Below, one piece after another: positions 11,350 to 22,476 of a stretch of 64,000 nucleotides of DNA (the stretch's first letter is position 1; every line of letters starts with the position of its first letter). A program made the translations under genes and the position numbers. The notes beneath the pieces are model-generated. The model had not been told where the DNA came from, searched no databases, and saw nothing but the letters and a program-made list of their open reading frames with translations. Source of the DNA: Dendrobium chrysotoxum. Lineage: Eukaryota; Streptophyta; Magnoliopsida; Asparagales; Orchidaceae. Where the stretch lies: assembly GCA_019925795.1 (NCBI GenBank), contig CM034297.1, positions 48,503,941 to 48,567,940 of the forward strand, given 5' to 3'.

Positions 11350-13288
11350 AGTAAAAATAGTTGGTGGTGGAATCCAATTGTGCAAGAAAAGATAAAAAAT
11401 AAGAAGATTTGTTATAAAAATTGGTTTAGATGTAAAAATTCTGATAATTGGGAAAGATATAAAGAGACATGTAAGGATTCTAAGAAAGCAATATGTGATG
11501 CAAAGATCTTAGCTTTTAGTGATTTATATAATAGATTAGATACTAAGGAGGGAGAAAGATATATGTATAAGCTAGCCAAACAAAGAGATAGGAGTAGTAA
11601 GGATTTAATTCAAGTGAAGTGTATTAAGGATGAAGATCAAAAAGTACTTTTCTTAGAAGATGATATTCAACAAAGGTGGATGAGATATTTTGATAAACTT
11701 TTTAATGAAGATTGTAGGAATACAATTGACTTTAGTGACCTTAGCATCCTAAATGAAAATAAAGATTTATGTTTTTATCGGCGTATTAGTAAAATCGAAG
11801 TTAGAGAGGCTTTAAAGAAAATGAAGTGTGGAAAAGCTGTTGGACCTGATGATATCCCAATAGAGATGTGGAAATGCTTAGGAGATGAAGGAATTTCTTG
11901 GCTAACTAAACTTTTTAATAATATTTTGAAGACTAAAAAGATGCCAGATGCGTGGAGAATGAGTGTATTGATTCCTATTTATAAGAATAAAGGTGATGCA
12001 CAAGATTGTGCGAATTATCGAGGAATTAAGTTAATGTGTCACACTTTAAAACTATGGGAGCGAGTTATGGAGCGTAGGCTGCAGCGTGATACTAATGTTT
12101 CTCAAAATCAATTTGGATTCATGCCTGGTAGGTCTACTATGGAAGCCATACATTTATTGAGAGGTTTGATGGAGAAATATAGGGAGAATAAGGAGGATCT
12201 ACATATGATATTTATTGATTTAGAGAAAGCATATGATAAAGTTCCAAGAGAAGTGCTATGGAGAGTTCTTGAAAAGAAAGGAGTTAATAATGCTTATATT
12301 CAAATCATTAAAGATATGTATGAAGGAGCTATTACTTGTGTTCAAACACAAGGTGGTTTGACCAAGTATTTCCCTATTTCGGTTGGATTACATCAAGGAT
12401 CAGCTTTAAGCCCATATCTTTTCGCGTTAGTCATGGATGTTCTCACTAGACATTTACAAGAGGATGTACCCTGGTGTATGCTTTTTGCTGATGATATTCT
12501 TCTTGTTGACAAGACTAAAGAGGGAGTTGAAGGTAAACTTGAAGTCTGGAGATCAACCTTAGAGTCTAAAGGTTTTCGCTTGAGTAGATCTAAAACTGAA
12601 TATATGGAGTGTAATTTTAGCAGTAATAGACCTAGTGAGGGGATTGTGACTTTGGGCGATCGAGTCATTAATAAGAGTACACGTTTTAGATATCTTGGAT
12701 CTATTGTTCAGAGTGATGGTGAAATAGATGGGGATGTTATCAGTAGAATTCAAGTTGGATGGTTGAAGTGGAGGAATGCATCGGGCTTGTTGTGTGATAG
12801 AAAAGTCCCCCTTAAACTTAAGGGAAAATTCTATAAGATGGTGGTGAGACATGCAATGCTTTGTGGTGCAGAATGTTGGCCATTAAAAGAGAAGCACAAT
12901 ACTAAGTTATGTGTTGCGGAGATGAGGATGCTTAGGTGGATGAGTGGATTTACTCTTAGAGACAGGATACGAAATGAGCATATACGTGAAAAGGTTGGAG
13001 TAGCTCCAGTGGAGGATAAGATTAGAGAGAGTCGCCTTAGATGGTTTGGTCACATAAAACGGCGGCCTTCCGATGACCCAGTTAGGAAAGTAGAGGTATT
13101 AGATTTGACTTATGTTAAGAAAGGTAGAGGTAGACCTAAAAAGACTTGGTTAGAAAATATTAGAAATGATCTTTCTCTATTAGATTTAAACGAGAATTTG
13201 ACTTTGAACCGGACACAATGAAGAAAAATGATTCATGTTGCCGACCCCACGTAGTGGGACAAAGGCTTGTTGTTGTTGTTGTTGTTGT
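11350..13288 (+). mobile_element. RTE-type LINE, 5'-truncated, with (TTG)n tail
   Basis: The 3' part of an RTE-clade non-LTR retrotransposon. It ends with CCCCACGTAGTGGGACAAAG and then a (TTG)n run at about 13268-13288, the standard RTE terminus in plants. It lacks the N-terminal endonuclease, so it is truncated at about 11345-11360. The frame upstream of the RT still reads SWWWNPIVQEK, as in family members. I found no clear target duplication. It lies between two remnants of a Harbinger-type Myb/SANT gene and is on the opposite strand, so it is probably a later insertion. Confidence 0.9.
11380..13221 (+). CDS. RTE LINE reverse transcriptase (endonuclease missing)
   Basis: An uninterrupted 613-aa frame, unusual for this decayed window. 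It opens at a GTG because the true start is lost; the frame stays open further upstream. RT motifs in order: GKAVGPDDIPIEMWK, then LIPIYKNKGDAQDCANYRGI, FIDLEKAYDKVPRE, GLHQGSALSPYLF and the catalytic box FADD in MLFADDILLVDK. The C-terminal RTE domain follows, with MRMLRWMSGFTLRDRIRNEH and GRGRPKKTWLENIRNDLSLL. The enzyme would copy LINE RNA at nicked target DNA, but without the endonuclease this copy cannot move by itself. An open frame suggests a fairly recent insertion. The minus-strand copies at 8063 and 63508 are close relatives. Confidence 0.9.
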   Translation: MQEKIKNKKICYKNWFRCKNSDNWERYKETCKDSKKAICDAKILAFSDLYNRLDTKEGERYMYKLAKQRDRSSKDLIQVKCIKDEDQKVLFLEDDIQQRWMRYFDKLFNEDCRNTIDFSDLSILNENKDLCFYRRISKIEVREALKKMKCGKAVGPDDIPIEMWKCLGDEGISWLTKLFNNILKTKKMPDAWRMSVLIPIYKNKGDAQDCANYRGIKLMCHTLKLWERVMERRLQRDTNVSQNQFGFMPGRSTMEAIHLLRGLMEKYRENKEDLHMIFIDLEKAYDKVPREVLWRVLEKKGVNNAYIQIIKDMYEGAITCVQTQGGLTKYFPISVGLHQGSALSPYLFALVMDVLTRHLQEDVPWCMLFADDILLVDKTKEGVEGKLEVWRSTLESKGFRLSRSKTEYMECNFSSNRPSEGIVTLGDRVINKSTRFRYLGSIVQSDGEIDGDVISRIQVGWLKWRNASGLLCDRKVPLKLKGKFYKMVVRHAMLCGAECWPLKEKHNTKLCVAEMRMLRWMSGFTLRDRIRNEHIREKVGVAPVEDKIRESRLRWFGHIKRRPSDDPVRKVEVLDLTYVKKGRGRPKKTWLENIRNDLSLLDLNENLTLNRTQ

Positions 13289-13299
13289 CCTCTAGAAGA

Positions 13300-13960
13300 T
13301 GAAGATGATGGCCTCTTTATCGTTCCTATGAGATCATCTATAATTTCCACAACAGCTTTATTTACTTACTTGTCATCCATCTACAGTAGCATCCATAAAT
13401 CTTGAGGGCTCATCATCTTCTAAATATATTTGCAGAGTCCCAAGTGGATTTTGAGAATTTTCTAATTTAGCCCACTCTCCACTCCAATATCCTTCACAAC
13501 ATACCTTCTCTAACTCCACATAATTTGTAATTGGATAATTTAAATAAGCAGTGTCCTTCATAAAAGCCTATAATATAGTAAGCTACACAATATTAACCTG
13601 ATATATTACTTTCAAACATGTGATGGAAGTAACACCTGAATATATGATGCATACTCCTCATGGCCCATCACTATCATCTTAGTTTCATCCCAAGATATCC
13701 CTAATTTTTGTTTCAACACTTGAATATGGGTCATAGAGTTTGTTGATGTCAAATTTGATTCTTACATTGATCATGCGTGGCATCTATTCAAAATTTTTCT
13801 TTAAATTTTTGGGTAGCACCTTGATACATATATTCTTTAAAGCCTTAGGCACTTCGCATATTCGCTTTTATATATTTAGTCATAATTTGTAGTAATCCAG
13901 CAGTCCACTTCGGTTTTAGGCTTCTTAATTTTTTTTTTCTTCTCTTAGTTTTAAAACCTG
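13300..13960 (-). pseudogene. Myb/SANT-like protein remnant of a PIF/Harbinger transposon
   Basis: Minus-strand islands match plant Myb/SANT-like (Myb_DNA-bind_3) proteins. At about 13720-13650 it reads GISWDETKMIVMGHEEYASY, the WDE...V..YI pattern of the family. At 13561-13373 it reads AYLNYPITNYVELEKVCCEG, like the following NYP...Y.EL segment. Stops separate the parts. Such a protein is the DNA-binding partner of the Harbinger transposase, whose remnant lies just upstream on the same strand, so both likely belong to one old transposon. Confidence 0.55.
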
Positions 13961-14149
13961 ATGCAATATTTGTCTATGAAGGATCCATTAACCTAAATAG
14001 AACCAATATCATTTATACCAATAAAACATATAACTTACACTTTTTTTTTCTGGAAGAGTAGAGGGTATAAGCCAAAAATGAAAGAACCAATAGACAAATA
14101 CAAGTGAATAAAGAAGATATCATTTATACCAAAATATGCTACAAAAGAT

Positions 14150-14900
14150 CATTCTAATCAAAGTGAATATACAATGATGTTTGCCACCAAAAATGTAAGA
14201 GACCTCCATAAAAAAAAGAACTAATAACCACCATTCTACATGCAATTTCACGTGGCATGTGCAATGTCGTCTCTTTTATCCAACCATTCTCGAGAGTCAT
14301 CTTCTTGCTCATTTATCCTTAGAGAGAATAAAATCATCACCACCTTCTATAACTATCCAATTATACAATATACAACAAGCTAAAATAATGTTAACTTGGA
14401 TTTGTAAAGGAAAGTAAGGTTCACACTTTATGATTGTAAAATGACTTTTAAAATAATCAAATACACGCTCAATAGTAGTTCATAATGAGGAGTGTCATAG
14501 ATTAAAACATTTTTTATAATTTACTCAATTATAAACACTATGCCCGAGTGTATTCAATGACATAGCAAACTGTTCTTCAATCCTTACAATTAATGTGTAT
14601 ATCTATAATCTTCTTGTGCACATTAAATCACATAATTTGAAGAAATGTTCCCTCATGATTCACACCATTTCAATATAGTCAGAATCACATCCACAATATA
14701 ACTTAGAGAGATATGTTTCACATTGAATATTTCATTTAGGATTACACCTTTTTCTTTTCCTTCATATCTCATAGTGAAGTGAATATAATGCTCAATATTA
14801 CGATTATCACTGTATGAACAGCTGAATGATCTTGACTTTGTTCTACATCTGCAACATTCCAATACTTATTCATAGTAGATGATCACTCTTTAATATCTCC
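14150..14900 (-). pseudogene. PIF/Harbinger DDE transposase remnant
   Basis: Conceptual minus-strand translation around 14520-14310 gives LSKLYKKCFNL, then TTIERVF, SHFTIIKCEPYFPL and QIQVNIILACCILYNW. This is the C-terminal pattern of plant Harbinger transposases (N.RH..LRN.IER.FG.LK, then F....Q..I..AC..LHN), where the IER Glu is the last catalytic acid of the DDE triad. Several stop codons are present, so it is inactive. Nothing certain could be read upstream of about 14900. Confidence 0.6.
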
Positions 14901-15563
14901 ATCTCTATAGAAACTAATATTAAACCTAAGTTAGGAGGTAGCTTTAACCAAAGCATCTACCGAAAAACCAAACATCCTGGAAAAAGAAAACTAATATCAC
15001 TTTCTTCATATATTCAAAAGTTCTAATTAAGAACATTAGCATATTCAGAACTTCTAATCAAAATCACTGATATCTCTTTCTTCATATAAAAGCTTTTCAA
15101 AACTTCTAAGGGATTTGCTTTTTCATAATACAAAATGCTATGAACAAGCTTCCCTTGATGCAAAAAATAGCAAAATTTATAATTTTTTTTTGAAATATTA
15201 ACACAAGAAGACAACTAGTTTGTTGATAGAGTACTTTAAGTTTTGTAATATAAATTTTTTGTTAGATTATCTAGAAGAAAATTAACTAATTGTTTTGCTT
15301 GTAATAGTTAAAAGGGTTGTTAACATTTTTTTGTTTTGTTCTATATATGGTCCAAAAGCTCTCTCTATCTCTTTCTTTTTTCTAATTATTATACTTGTAG
15401 GTTAACAAATTTGAGGAATGGAACACTTGATCTCAGTAGTAATTTCTATAGGCTATCTTCACTTTTTCTATTTAATTTGGGTTACTATTAACATCCTTCC
15501 TCAAAAATATTAAATTTACGATTACATCAATGTGTAAATGAGTAGAGGTACTGTTAAGAATTT

Positions 15564-15728
15564 GTGAAATTATTACATGCGGTCACCGGACGCCGTCAGG
15601 AGGCCAATCAGGATACGCCACGTCACCAATATGTTGTGTATCATTACTATGTACCACTATGTATCAGGTGATGTGGCATATCCTGATTGGCCTTTAGACG
15701 GTCTGATGACCACACGTAATAATCTCTC
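15564..15728. mobile_element. Mutator-like MITE, 165 bp, with 9-bp target duplication
   Basis: Near-palindromic element: the left arm ATTATTACATGCGGTCACC is mirrored by an arm reading ATTATTACGTGTGGTCATC on the other strand. Homology extends about 55 bp into each arm (GGCCAATCAGGATA...GCCACGTCACC). Flanks taagaattt (15555-15563) and caagaattt (15729-15737) match at 8 of 9 bases, the 9-bp duplication typical of Mutator-like elements. No coding capacity. Confidence 0.8.
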
Positions 15729-16512
15729 CAAGAATTTTACATAATTCAATTTTTCTGTCTGTGTTTCAGACTAAGAAGTGTCTACTACTGGTTCTATGCA
15801 TCCTAATTCCTAATATTCAATAAAATCTAACATGAAAACCCCAAACCATAAAAATACTTGATGAAAAATAATGAAATTATTCATCTCAAAATCTAAGTAA
15901 TAGCCAAATTCAGTCAAAAATTTCATAACAAAATATAAAATAAAAAAATAGAGAAAAATAAATAATTTTTTTATTGGAATAATACATGGACTAAATAGGG
16001 AGGAAATATATTTGAAATATAGCGGTTAAAGTTTGAAATGGGAACAAAGAAGCAAATAAAAACCTTTTAAAAGGGCTGAGATATCAGTCGAGTCATGAGG
16101 GAGAAGTCGACTACAAATTATGCGAAGTTGAATAGCAACCTATGTCATGGCCTGCATATCGCACGAATAAGAGAGTGTTGCGGGTGGGAATGATGCAGGT
16201 TGTGAAGAAAATTAACGGGAGCTAGATTTTGCAGGAGGGAGATGACGAGATGGTTTTTGTGAAAGCAAAGGATGAACGCCTGTATGAGCCAAATAGTTGG
16301 GGATTCCGCACATTTTTGCGTGAGGGAGATGCGATGTATTTTGAACTCATTCGATTTTAATGGGTTTCAAATGCAACGCAAATATACGGCAGAATGAGTT
16401 CTGAGTACTTTATTTTTGTGCATTTTCTTTACATCGAACCAATTGCAAAAAAAAATTAGAAACACGCGTGTTTACTTTACAGTACACATTAAATATCAGA
16501 AACCAAACAACT

Positions 16513-17780
16513 CCTAATTTATATTTTATGTTAACTAACTGAAAGATAAAAGCAACTCTTGAAAGAAAGAAGATAAAAGACCACAAAAACTTTGCAAATG
16601 CCTAGGAGAAGAGAAGAAGAAAAGGAAAATAAGAGTGAAATGATGGATTTAATGAAAGATTTTTGGCCTCCATTGTTTAGCCAATCGTTGGGATGAAATT
16701 AAAAATATAGATATAAAAATAGGTTATCCCCACTTTAAGCTATGACAAGGTTGTCATGTCAAATATGTCACCAGTTAAACTGGCAACGGGCTCTACATGG
16801 ATGTTGGCATTGCAAAATTCTTGATAAAGTTTAGTTTTTTTGTTCCAACAACTTCAAAATATCTAAATTTGAAGAAAAGATGGCCTTGAACTAGCTGAAC
16901 CAACTATGTTGGAATCTTTTACATGGATGTTGTTGTCTCAACATTCAAAGGAAATGCAAATCAATTGAGCCTTATCATAATCAGGCACTAGTAATGAAAA
17001 TATCATGATGACAAGAAGCCAAGAGCTCTCCAACAATCTCTACCAACCTTCTTTTCATGAGACATTTGTCATTAATGGATATTATTGAAGATATAAATAT
17101 TTTGATAAAAAAATGATGGCATGCAATCACATCTTTTTGGCGACTTCAAATTTAAGCGACAAATGTTTCTGCAATTTTTAATGCAAATCCGATATCAAAA
17201 CTTTGATATATCACCTCAAATAGATTATAATGTCGAGATCTACAAGATTGTTTTTAGATTTCTTAATCATAATAATTGCCAGTGGTAGCCACTGTAGAAG
17301 GACTTGTGGCTTCCCTTGACTCGAGCAAGCCTAAGGACAAGATTATATAGTTACTTCTTGATAATATAAGGGAGCGATATACTCCATTCATTATCAATAA
17401 GCATGAAGACTATTTTATCATATTACAAATGAGGACAATATTATATTTATATATATTAACCCCTATTCCATTTATTTGGTGCATTCAAAATCTATGGTAT
17501 GTTGAAGGATATTATAACTATTTTAAGATTTGTGCCACCTTCATTCATTGGAGGAGGATCATTATAGCCATCCTAAGTGCTCGCCACAATTCTTATCACC
17601 ACCTTGATTATTACCCCAAAGTAATGTGTCTGGCTTCTAAAAAGAAGGTGATACTATGAATCCAAAGAAAGTGGACCAAGGAGAATAATAAGTGATCATC
17701 AGAGCTAAAACCTTGACAAGGAGATATTATTAACTAGCTTCTAGAATGATAGAAATCTAAAATAAATGGGGGAAAGAATG
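16513..17780. other. No recognisable feature
   Basis: AT-rich DNA with only short frames lacking family motifs. The sequence ACCAAACAACTCC at 16501-16513 may be the right terminus of the Harbinger transposon whose gene remnants lie at 13-15 kb; this is discussed as a finding. Confidence 0.3.
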
Positions 17781-17847
17781 AACTAAAACTCATTTCATAA
17801 GGGGAGAAAATGATATTGTGTATACAAGTAAATGTTCAAACCAAATA

Positions 17848-18440
17848 TGTGAGGCCCCTTTTTGAGTAATAGGTTGAATTCCATTAGGAACTTCATATCT
17901 AAAAATACTCATAATGGAGCATTCCTAAGAAAGTTGATCTCTTAGAAAGTTGCACTAAGTAGGATAAAATTATATGGTTCTGATTATTGTTGGACTAGTT
18001 TGGCGAATTGAATGATGTCTCGCATGTTATGGGATATGATATCGGATGAAACAAATGGAAGTTTGTAAATATATGACATCCTAAATTTGAAAAATGGGAT
18101 CCAAAGAGGTAAGGAGTAAGCACCTATATTGAGGCCTTATCAAATAGTTACCCTAATAAACTTCTAGAAAAAAAAAAAGGAGTGAAAATGTACCAAATCA
18201 CTTAATAGAAGGGGAAAAATGATGTTAGGTTATATAAGTTACTGATGATATCAAATATATGTGGCTTTTTAATTATAATAAGGTCAATTCCCTTGAGATT
18301 TCATAATCAAACATGCTCATAATAGAGTATTTTTAAGATAGGTGAACTTGTATAAAGTTATACTAAGAATGGTAAAATAATGAGATTCAATTTGATATGG
18401 GATAGACAAAGTCAGCAAATAATATCTCAAAGAATGTGGC
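17848..18440 (+). repeat. Two decayed Cassandra-like 5S-bearing repeats in tandem
   Basis: Two units start TGTGAGGCCCC (17848) and TGTGGCTTTTT (18260), about 410 bp apart, and share similar sequence on both sides of these points. Each holds a weak 5S rRNA-like segment (about 17877-17965 and 18285-18375), with remnants of the CCATCAGAACTC, TTAAGCGTGCT and GGGTGACCTCC blocks in order, and both continue to GTAAAATAA or GGATAAAAT. The arrangement could be the two LTRs of one TRIM, but I cannot fix the ends. Much more diverged than the unit at 4321. Confidence 0.4.
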
Positions 18441-21147
18441 TTAGGTGATTGCAAGGATGTTTGTTCTTTAAGCGCCATCTTGACCATCCTTATTCACTTC
18501 CTCAACTATTATGTGACATCATTTTTTCCTAAAGGGCATATTGTCTTCATCACCAAGAGAGGAAATGTTCTAACCATCCTCAAAGGACTCCCAAACCATT
18601 CAATATTAAGCCTTGTTTGTTTGCATAAGGTCATGTTGCTTTCAAGAGGATCATCTTAATAACCCTTGCCTTTTGAGGATTATTTCATTCATTACTTTTA
18701 AGTCATACCACATTCATGTCTCAGAGGAGGATTATCCAGTATGTCACTCACACCAAGGATATTACAATAACTTGATATTTTACTTGTTTTGTAATGATTC
18801 CCTCATCAAATTTAGAGAAATGAATCTTTGTAATTCATATTTATCATTAGTGGAAATGATTTTAATTGAGTTAAGCTTTCTTATTTTTCACTTCAAAATT
18901 TTTATGTCTCTAACTCACTTTATTTTAATTATCTAATTGTGCATGAATTATTATTCTTAGCTAAGATGGATAAAATTTCTCTCATTGGACATGCTTTTTG
19001 GCAAACAACAACAATCAATACACATAATCCATGTCGTATTACTTTAAATATTATCTATCAAACTAGATATTCTAGTTATCTAGCAAATTTTAAACCTCGA
19101 TTTCAATTTCACCTTCAATGTCATCATAACATTTGTGGTTTGATTAGTCCCAAAATTTAATTTCATTTGTGGTTTTGATAAATTTTATTTTAAAATATAT
19201 GTTGTGGGGGAAATGATGATGATATGATAGTGTTCTATATGTGCATGAGATTTCACGAAAATAGATAAGAAAAGAGGTCCAATATAATAGGGCCAACAAA
19301 TCTTATTTAAACGAATATGCCTTTATTTTGATTTATTTGGGCTAATTTTCAAAAGAAAGAATATGATTCAAAGATTGTTGTTCTGATACTGCAATTTATG
19401 CTTGAAGGCAAATCAATTTGCGAGGCAGAGGGTAAGTAATCGTTATTAAGCAAAGTTATTTTCACATAAAAAATCTATATATCAAAATTACTGAATCATC
19501 AAAGGAATACAATGGGCCCAAAATAGTGATAACAGGGGTAAGAAATATAGGAAAAATGTAGAAATAACCTTGGTTACTTCTTTATAGATCTATCATCCTC
19601 GGGTTATCAAAATTGAAATCATTTAGTTGAGAAGGCAGTTGAACAAACCCAATTGTGTGATACTTTGTCAATATCCACGAATCGCATCATCTAGAGTTAA
19701 TCACATCATCTCAAACCCAAGAAAGAAACACTTAGATTTCCTAAACATATGAATTCTAAAAGTTTGATTTGGAAAGATGTAGAACTTATGATCTTTAATG
19801 ACATATAGAATTGCCCATAAAAAAGTGAATGAAATAGCCCAATTATACACAAAAAGAGCTACTCAATGTGCTTATAATCATATTTGGGTCAGGATTGCTA
19901 CTACTAGCATAATAAGACGCCCTTATGCATATTAAAATCTATACCTAATATAATTTTGACGACTATTCAGATTTTCTTTTTTCTTTTTTTTAATATGAAA
20001 ATCAAAATTTTCATCTAAGATCTCTTTAAAACTAGGCTTTTAAAACTCTCAAAATTTAGCTTGTGAAAAACAGACCGGACAATAAATCGAAACAAGGAGA
20101 GGTTCACAGTTCGACCAGTCGAAATAGGGTCAAACTGGATGATGTAATAAATAATAATATTACTAAAATTAGCATAATACTATTACTATTTTAGTATTTA
20201 TATTGCATATTTAATATAAATTTAATGCAAATATAAGTTTATGAATTTAATATAACTTAATAGTAGTTTATGTTATATGTTTAAATATATTTTACATCAA
20301 TATGCTATATACCAAATTCACTTTATAAATTTATATCTAAAAATTATTTATATAAAAATATTTTTTATTAATTAATAGATACAATTATTTTTTTATAGTG
20401 TATAAATAAATAAATAAATTATTAATAACTAATATATAAATATTATTGGGTAAATTATAAGTATATGTATATTATAAATATAAATATATAAGCATTAAAT
20501 ATATCTTCCAAATTTTAAAAAATATATATATATAATTTAATATAAATATAATTTATAATAAGAATAATTTTAATATAATATATAAATTTATAATATTAAA
20601 AATATTATATTATTACTTTGCAATACACTTTATAATAAATTTATAATACATATTAAAATATTTTTGCATCCCAATCAGCCAAATAAACCTAAATTTATAG
20701 CCTAATTGAGCTCAAATTCTCATTCTAACCAATATAGTAGTCATGGCTTCATGCAACTTTTTTAATCCAACATCATAGGGGAGTTTAGAGAGTTGTCTTG
20801 ACATAGTTTAAAAGTACACACAACCTACAATAAGACATGTTAAGTGAGATAACTTGTGTATACCATGATTAAGTTCATCTCCATGTTTAGTAAAAATATT
20901 TTAAAAATTTAAAAGGTTTAATAAAATAAAGTATATTATTTAAAAGACAATTAATTAAAATTAAATATTTTAAAAAAATGATCGGTTATACAAAACCGGT
21001 ACTAGTTTTACCTATTTTTTAGTTTAACTAACGGTTTAAACCAGTTTGAGCCGGTTCGATGCAAATCCAGTTTTTTTATTTGACTGGATTGAAAACTTAG
21101 TTGGTTCACGGTCGAATCGGTTGAATGTACCGGTCCTTGCTCAAAAT
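18441..21147. other. AT-rich DNA, no gene assigned
   Basis: Only short frames without known motifs. 20150-20680 is extremely AT-rich (mostly A and T). Around 20060-20150 and 21040-21145 there are CCGG/GGTT-rich patches like the ends of plant MITEs, but no convincing inverted pair was found. Confidence 0.3.
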
Positions 21148-21868
21148 TAGGGGTGTCAAAAGTTGACACAACCCGAAACTCGACCCAGATCTGACCTAGA
21201 AAAATCTGGGTTCGGGTCAACCTGTTTGTAAAATGGGTCGGGTCCGGGTTCGGATTTTTGACCTGTATGAAAAACGGGTCGGGTTCGGATTGACCCGAAA
21301 ACCTGCGGGTTGACCCGTCTAACTCGTGAGTCGTGTGAAGCCTGTCAGGCGTTTGCCCAAGCGCCTCGACCCCGCCTCGATGCCTCCTCAGGCCAACCCG
21401 CACGACCCCGCCTAGCCGCCCTAGCACCTCCTCCACCCCCGTCCTCACCTGCGGAGTGCAGCCTCACTATTCACTTCCCCACATGACCGCATCCCGGCTC
21501 CCACCTCCTCTGGAGTTCGACCTATGCCCTACGGCAGTCCGCCGCTGCGTCGCACATGAGGATGCAGCCTCACCGGTCACCGCCTGTTCGCCCAGGTTTT
21601 TACTAGTTCAATAAATAGTTCATGAGTCAAGCTCAATAAATAGTTCATGAGTCAAGCTCAATTTCATCTTAGATGTATAATATTTCCTTTTTAAGAATAA
21701 TAAATGCAAAAAAAAAAATTTAAAATTTTTAATGTTAAAGCGAAGCTCGAATGAAAGAAATTTTTTTGTTAGAATTAAAAAAATTATTTGGGCCTCCCTA
21801 TAAAAACTTTCTGGCACCGCCACTGGTTGGACCCGAATCCGACTCGTTGACCCGAATTGATACCCCTC
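21148..21868. mobile_element. hAT-like MITE, 721 bp
   Basis: Left terminus TAGGGGTGTCAAAAGTTGAC and right terminus TTGATACCCCTC form an imperfect inverted pair typical of plant hAT-derived elements. The flanks ctcaaaat (21140-21147) and ctcaaaac (21869-21876) match at 7 of 8 bases, the 8-bp duplication of hAT. The interior is GC-rich with many GGGTCGGG/GACCCG units and no transposase. It contains a direct repeat of 'caataaatagttcatgag' near 21609-21650. Same family as 27157-27785. Confidence 0.75.
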
Positions 21869-22211
21869 CTCAAAACTACTTGAAACAAAAATATTAATAA
21901 GTTTTAAATTTATCAAAATCACTAAAATCATGTTGTCTTGCATTCAGTTTGATTTATGGCATTCAAATTAAAGTTTGATTCTAAGCACTGATTGAATGTC
22001 ACATCAAAAATAGTGTATGGAAAAGTATACTAATAGTATTAAAAAATAAAATACTATCGAAATAAATTACCTATTTTGGGCGACAATTTAGAAAAAAAAA
22101 CATCATGTTTTTAGCGTTCTGCAATCAATTATCATTTATCTATTTCTTTTAATGGTTTGAATGGCCAGTTGATTGATGTAATAATATTCATGGAGCTAGA
22201 AATCGTCTGCT

Positions 22212-22219
22212 TTATAAAT
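22212..22219 (+). promoter_or_regulatory. Candidate TATA box of the ROPGAP gene
   Basis: TTATAAAT lies about 265 bp before the start codon, followed by a pyrimidine-rich stretch (22240-22290), a layout common in plant promoters. Suggestive only; no transcript data. Confidence 0.35.
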
Positions 22220-22476
22220 TTTGCCTCTTTTCAGCAGCTCATCTCAATTCCCCCTTTTCTGTCCTGTCTCTTTTTTCTTTTTCTAGTTTTGCAGGGAGGG
22301 GGGAGCAGGAGAACAGCAAGTTCCATGATTCCCTCGCCCCACCAATCCAATACCTTTAATACAACTCAAACACCTCCATAGCCAACACAAAATCCAATCA
22401 TAAAAATCCCACCTTTGTGATATTTTCAGCCAGACTCCTGCTTTTCTCTTTTCAGAATACTCCTCCGTTGTCAGCC

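Noticed and set aside
20050..21145. A large inverted-repeat element with CCGGT ends
   Set aside because: The supposed arms align poorly when compared by eye.
21008..21448. 146-aa open frame, minus strand
   Set aside because: Lies across a hAT-like MITE and its GC-rich repeats; no protein motif.
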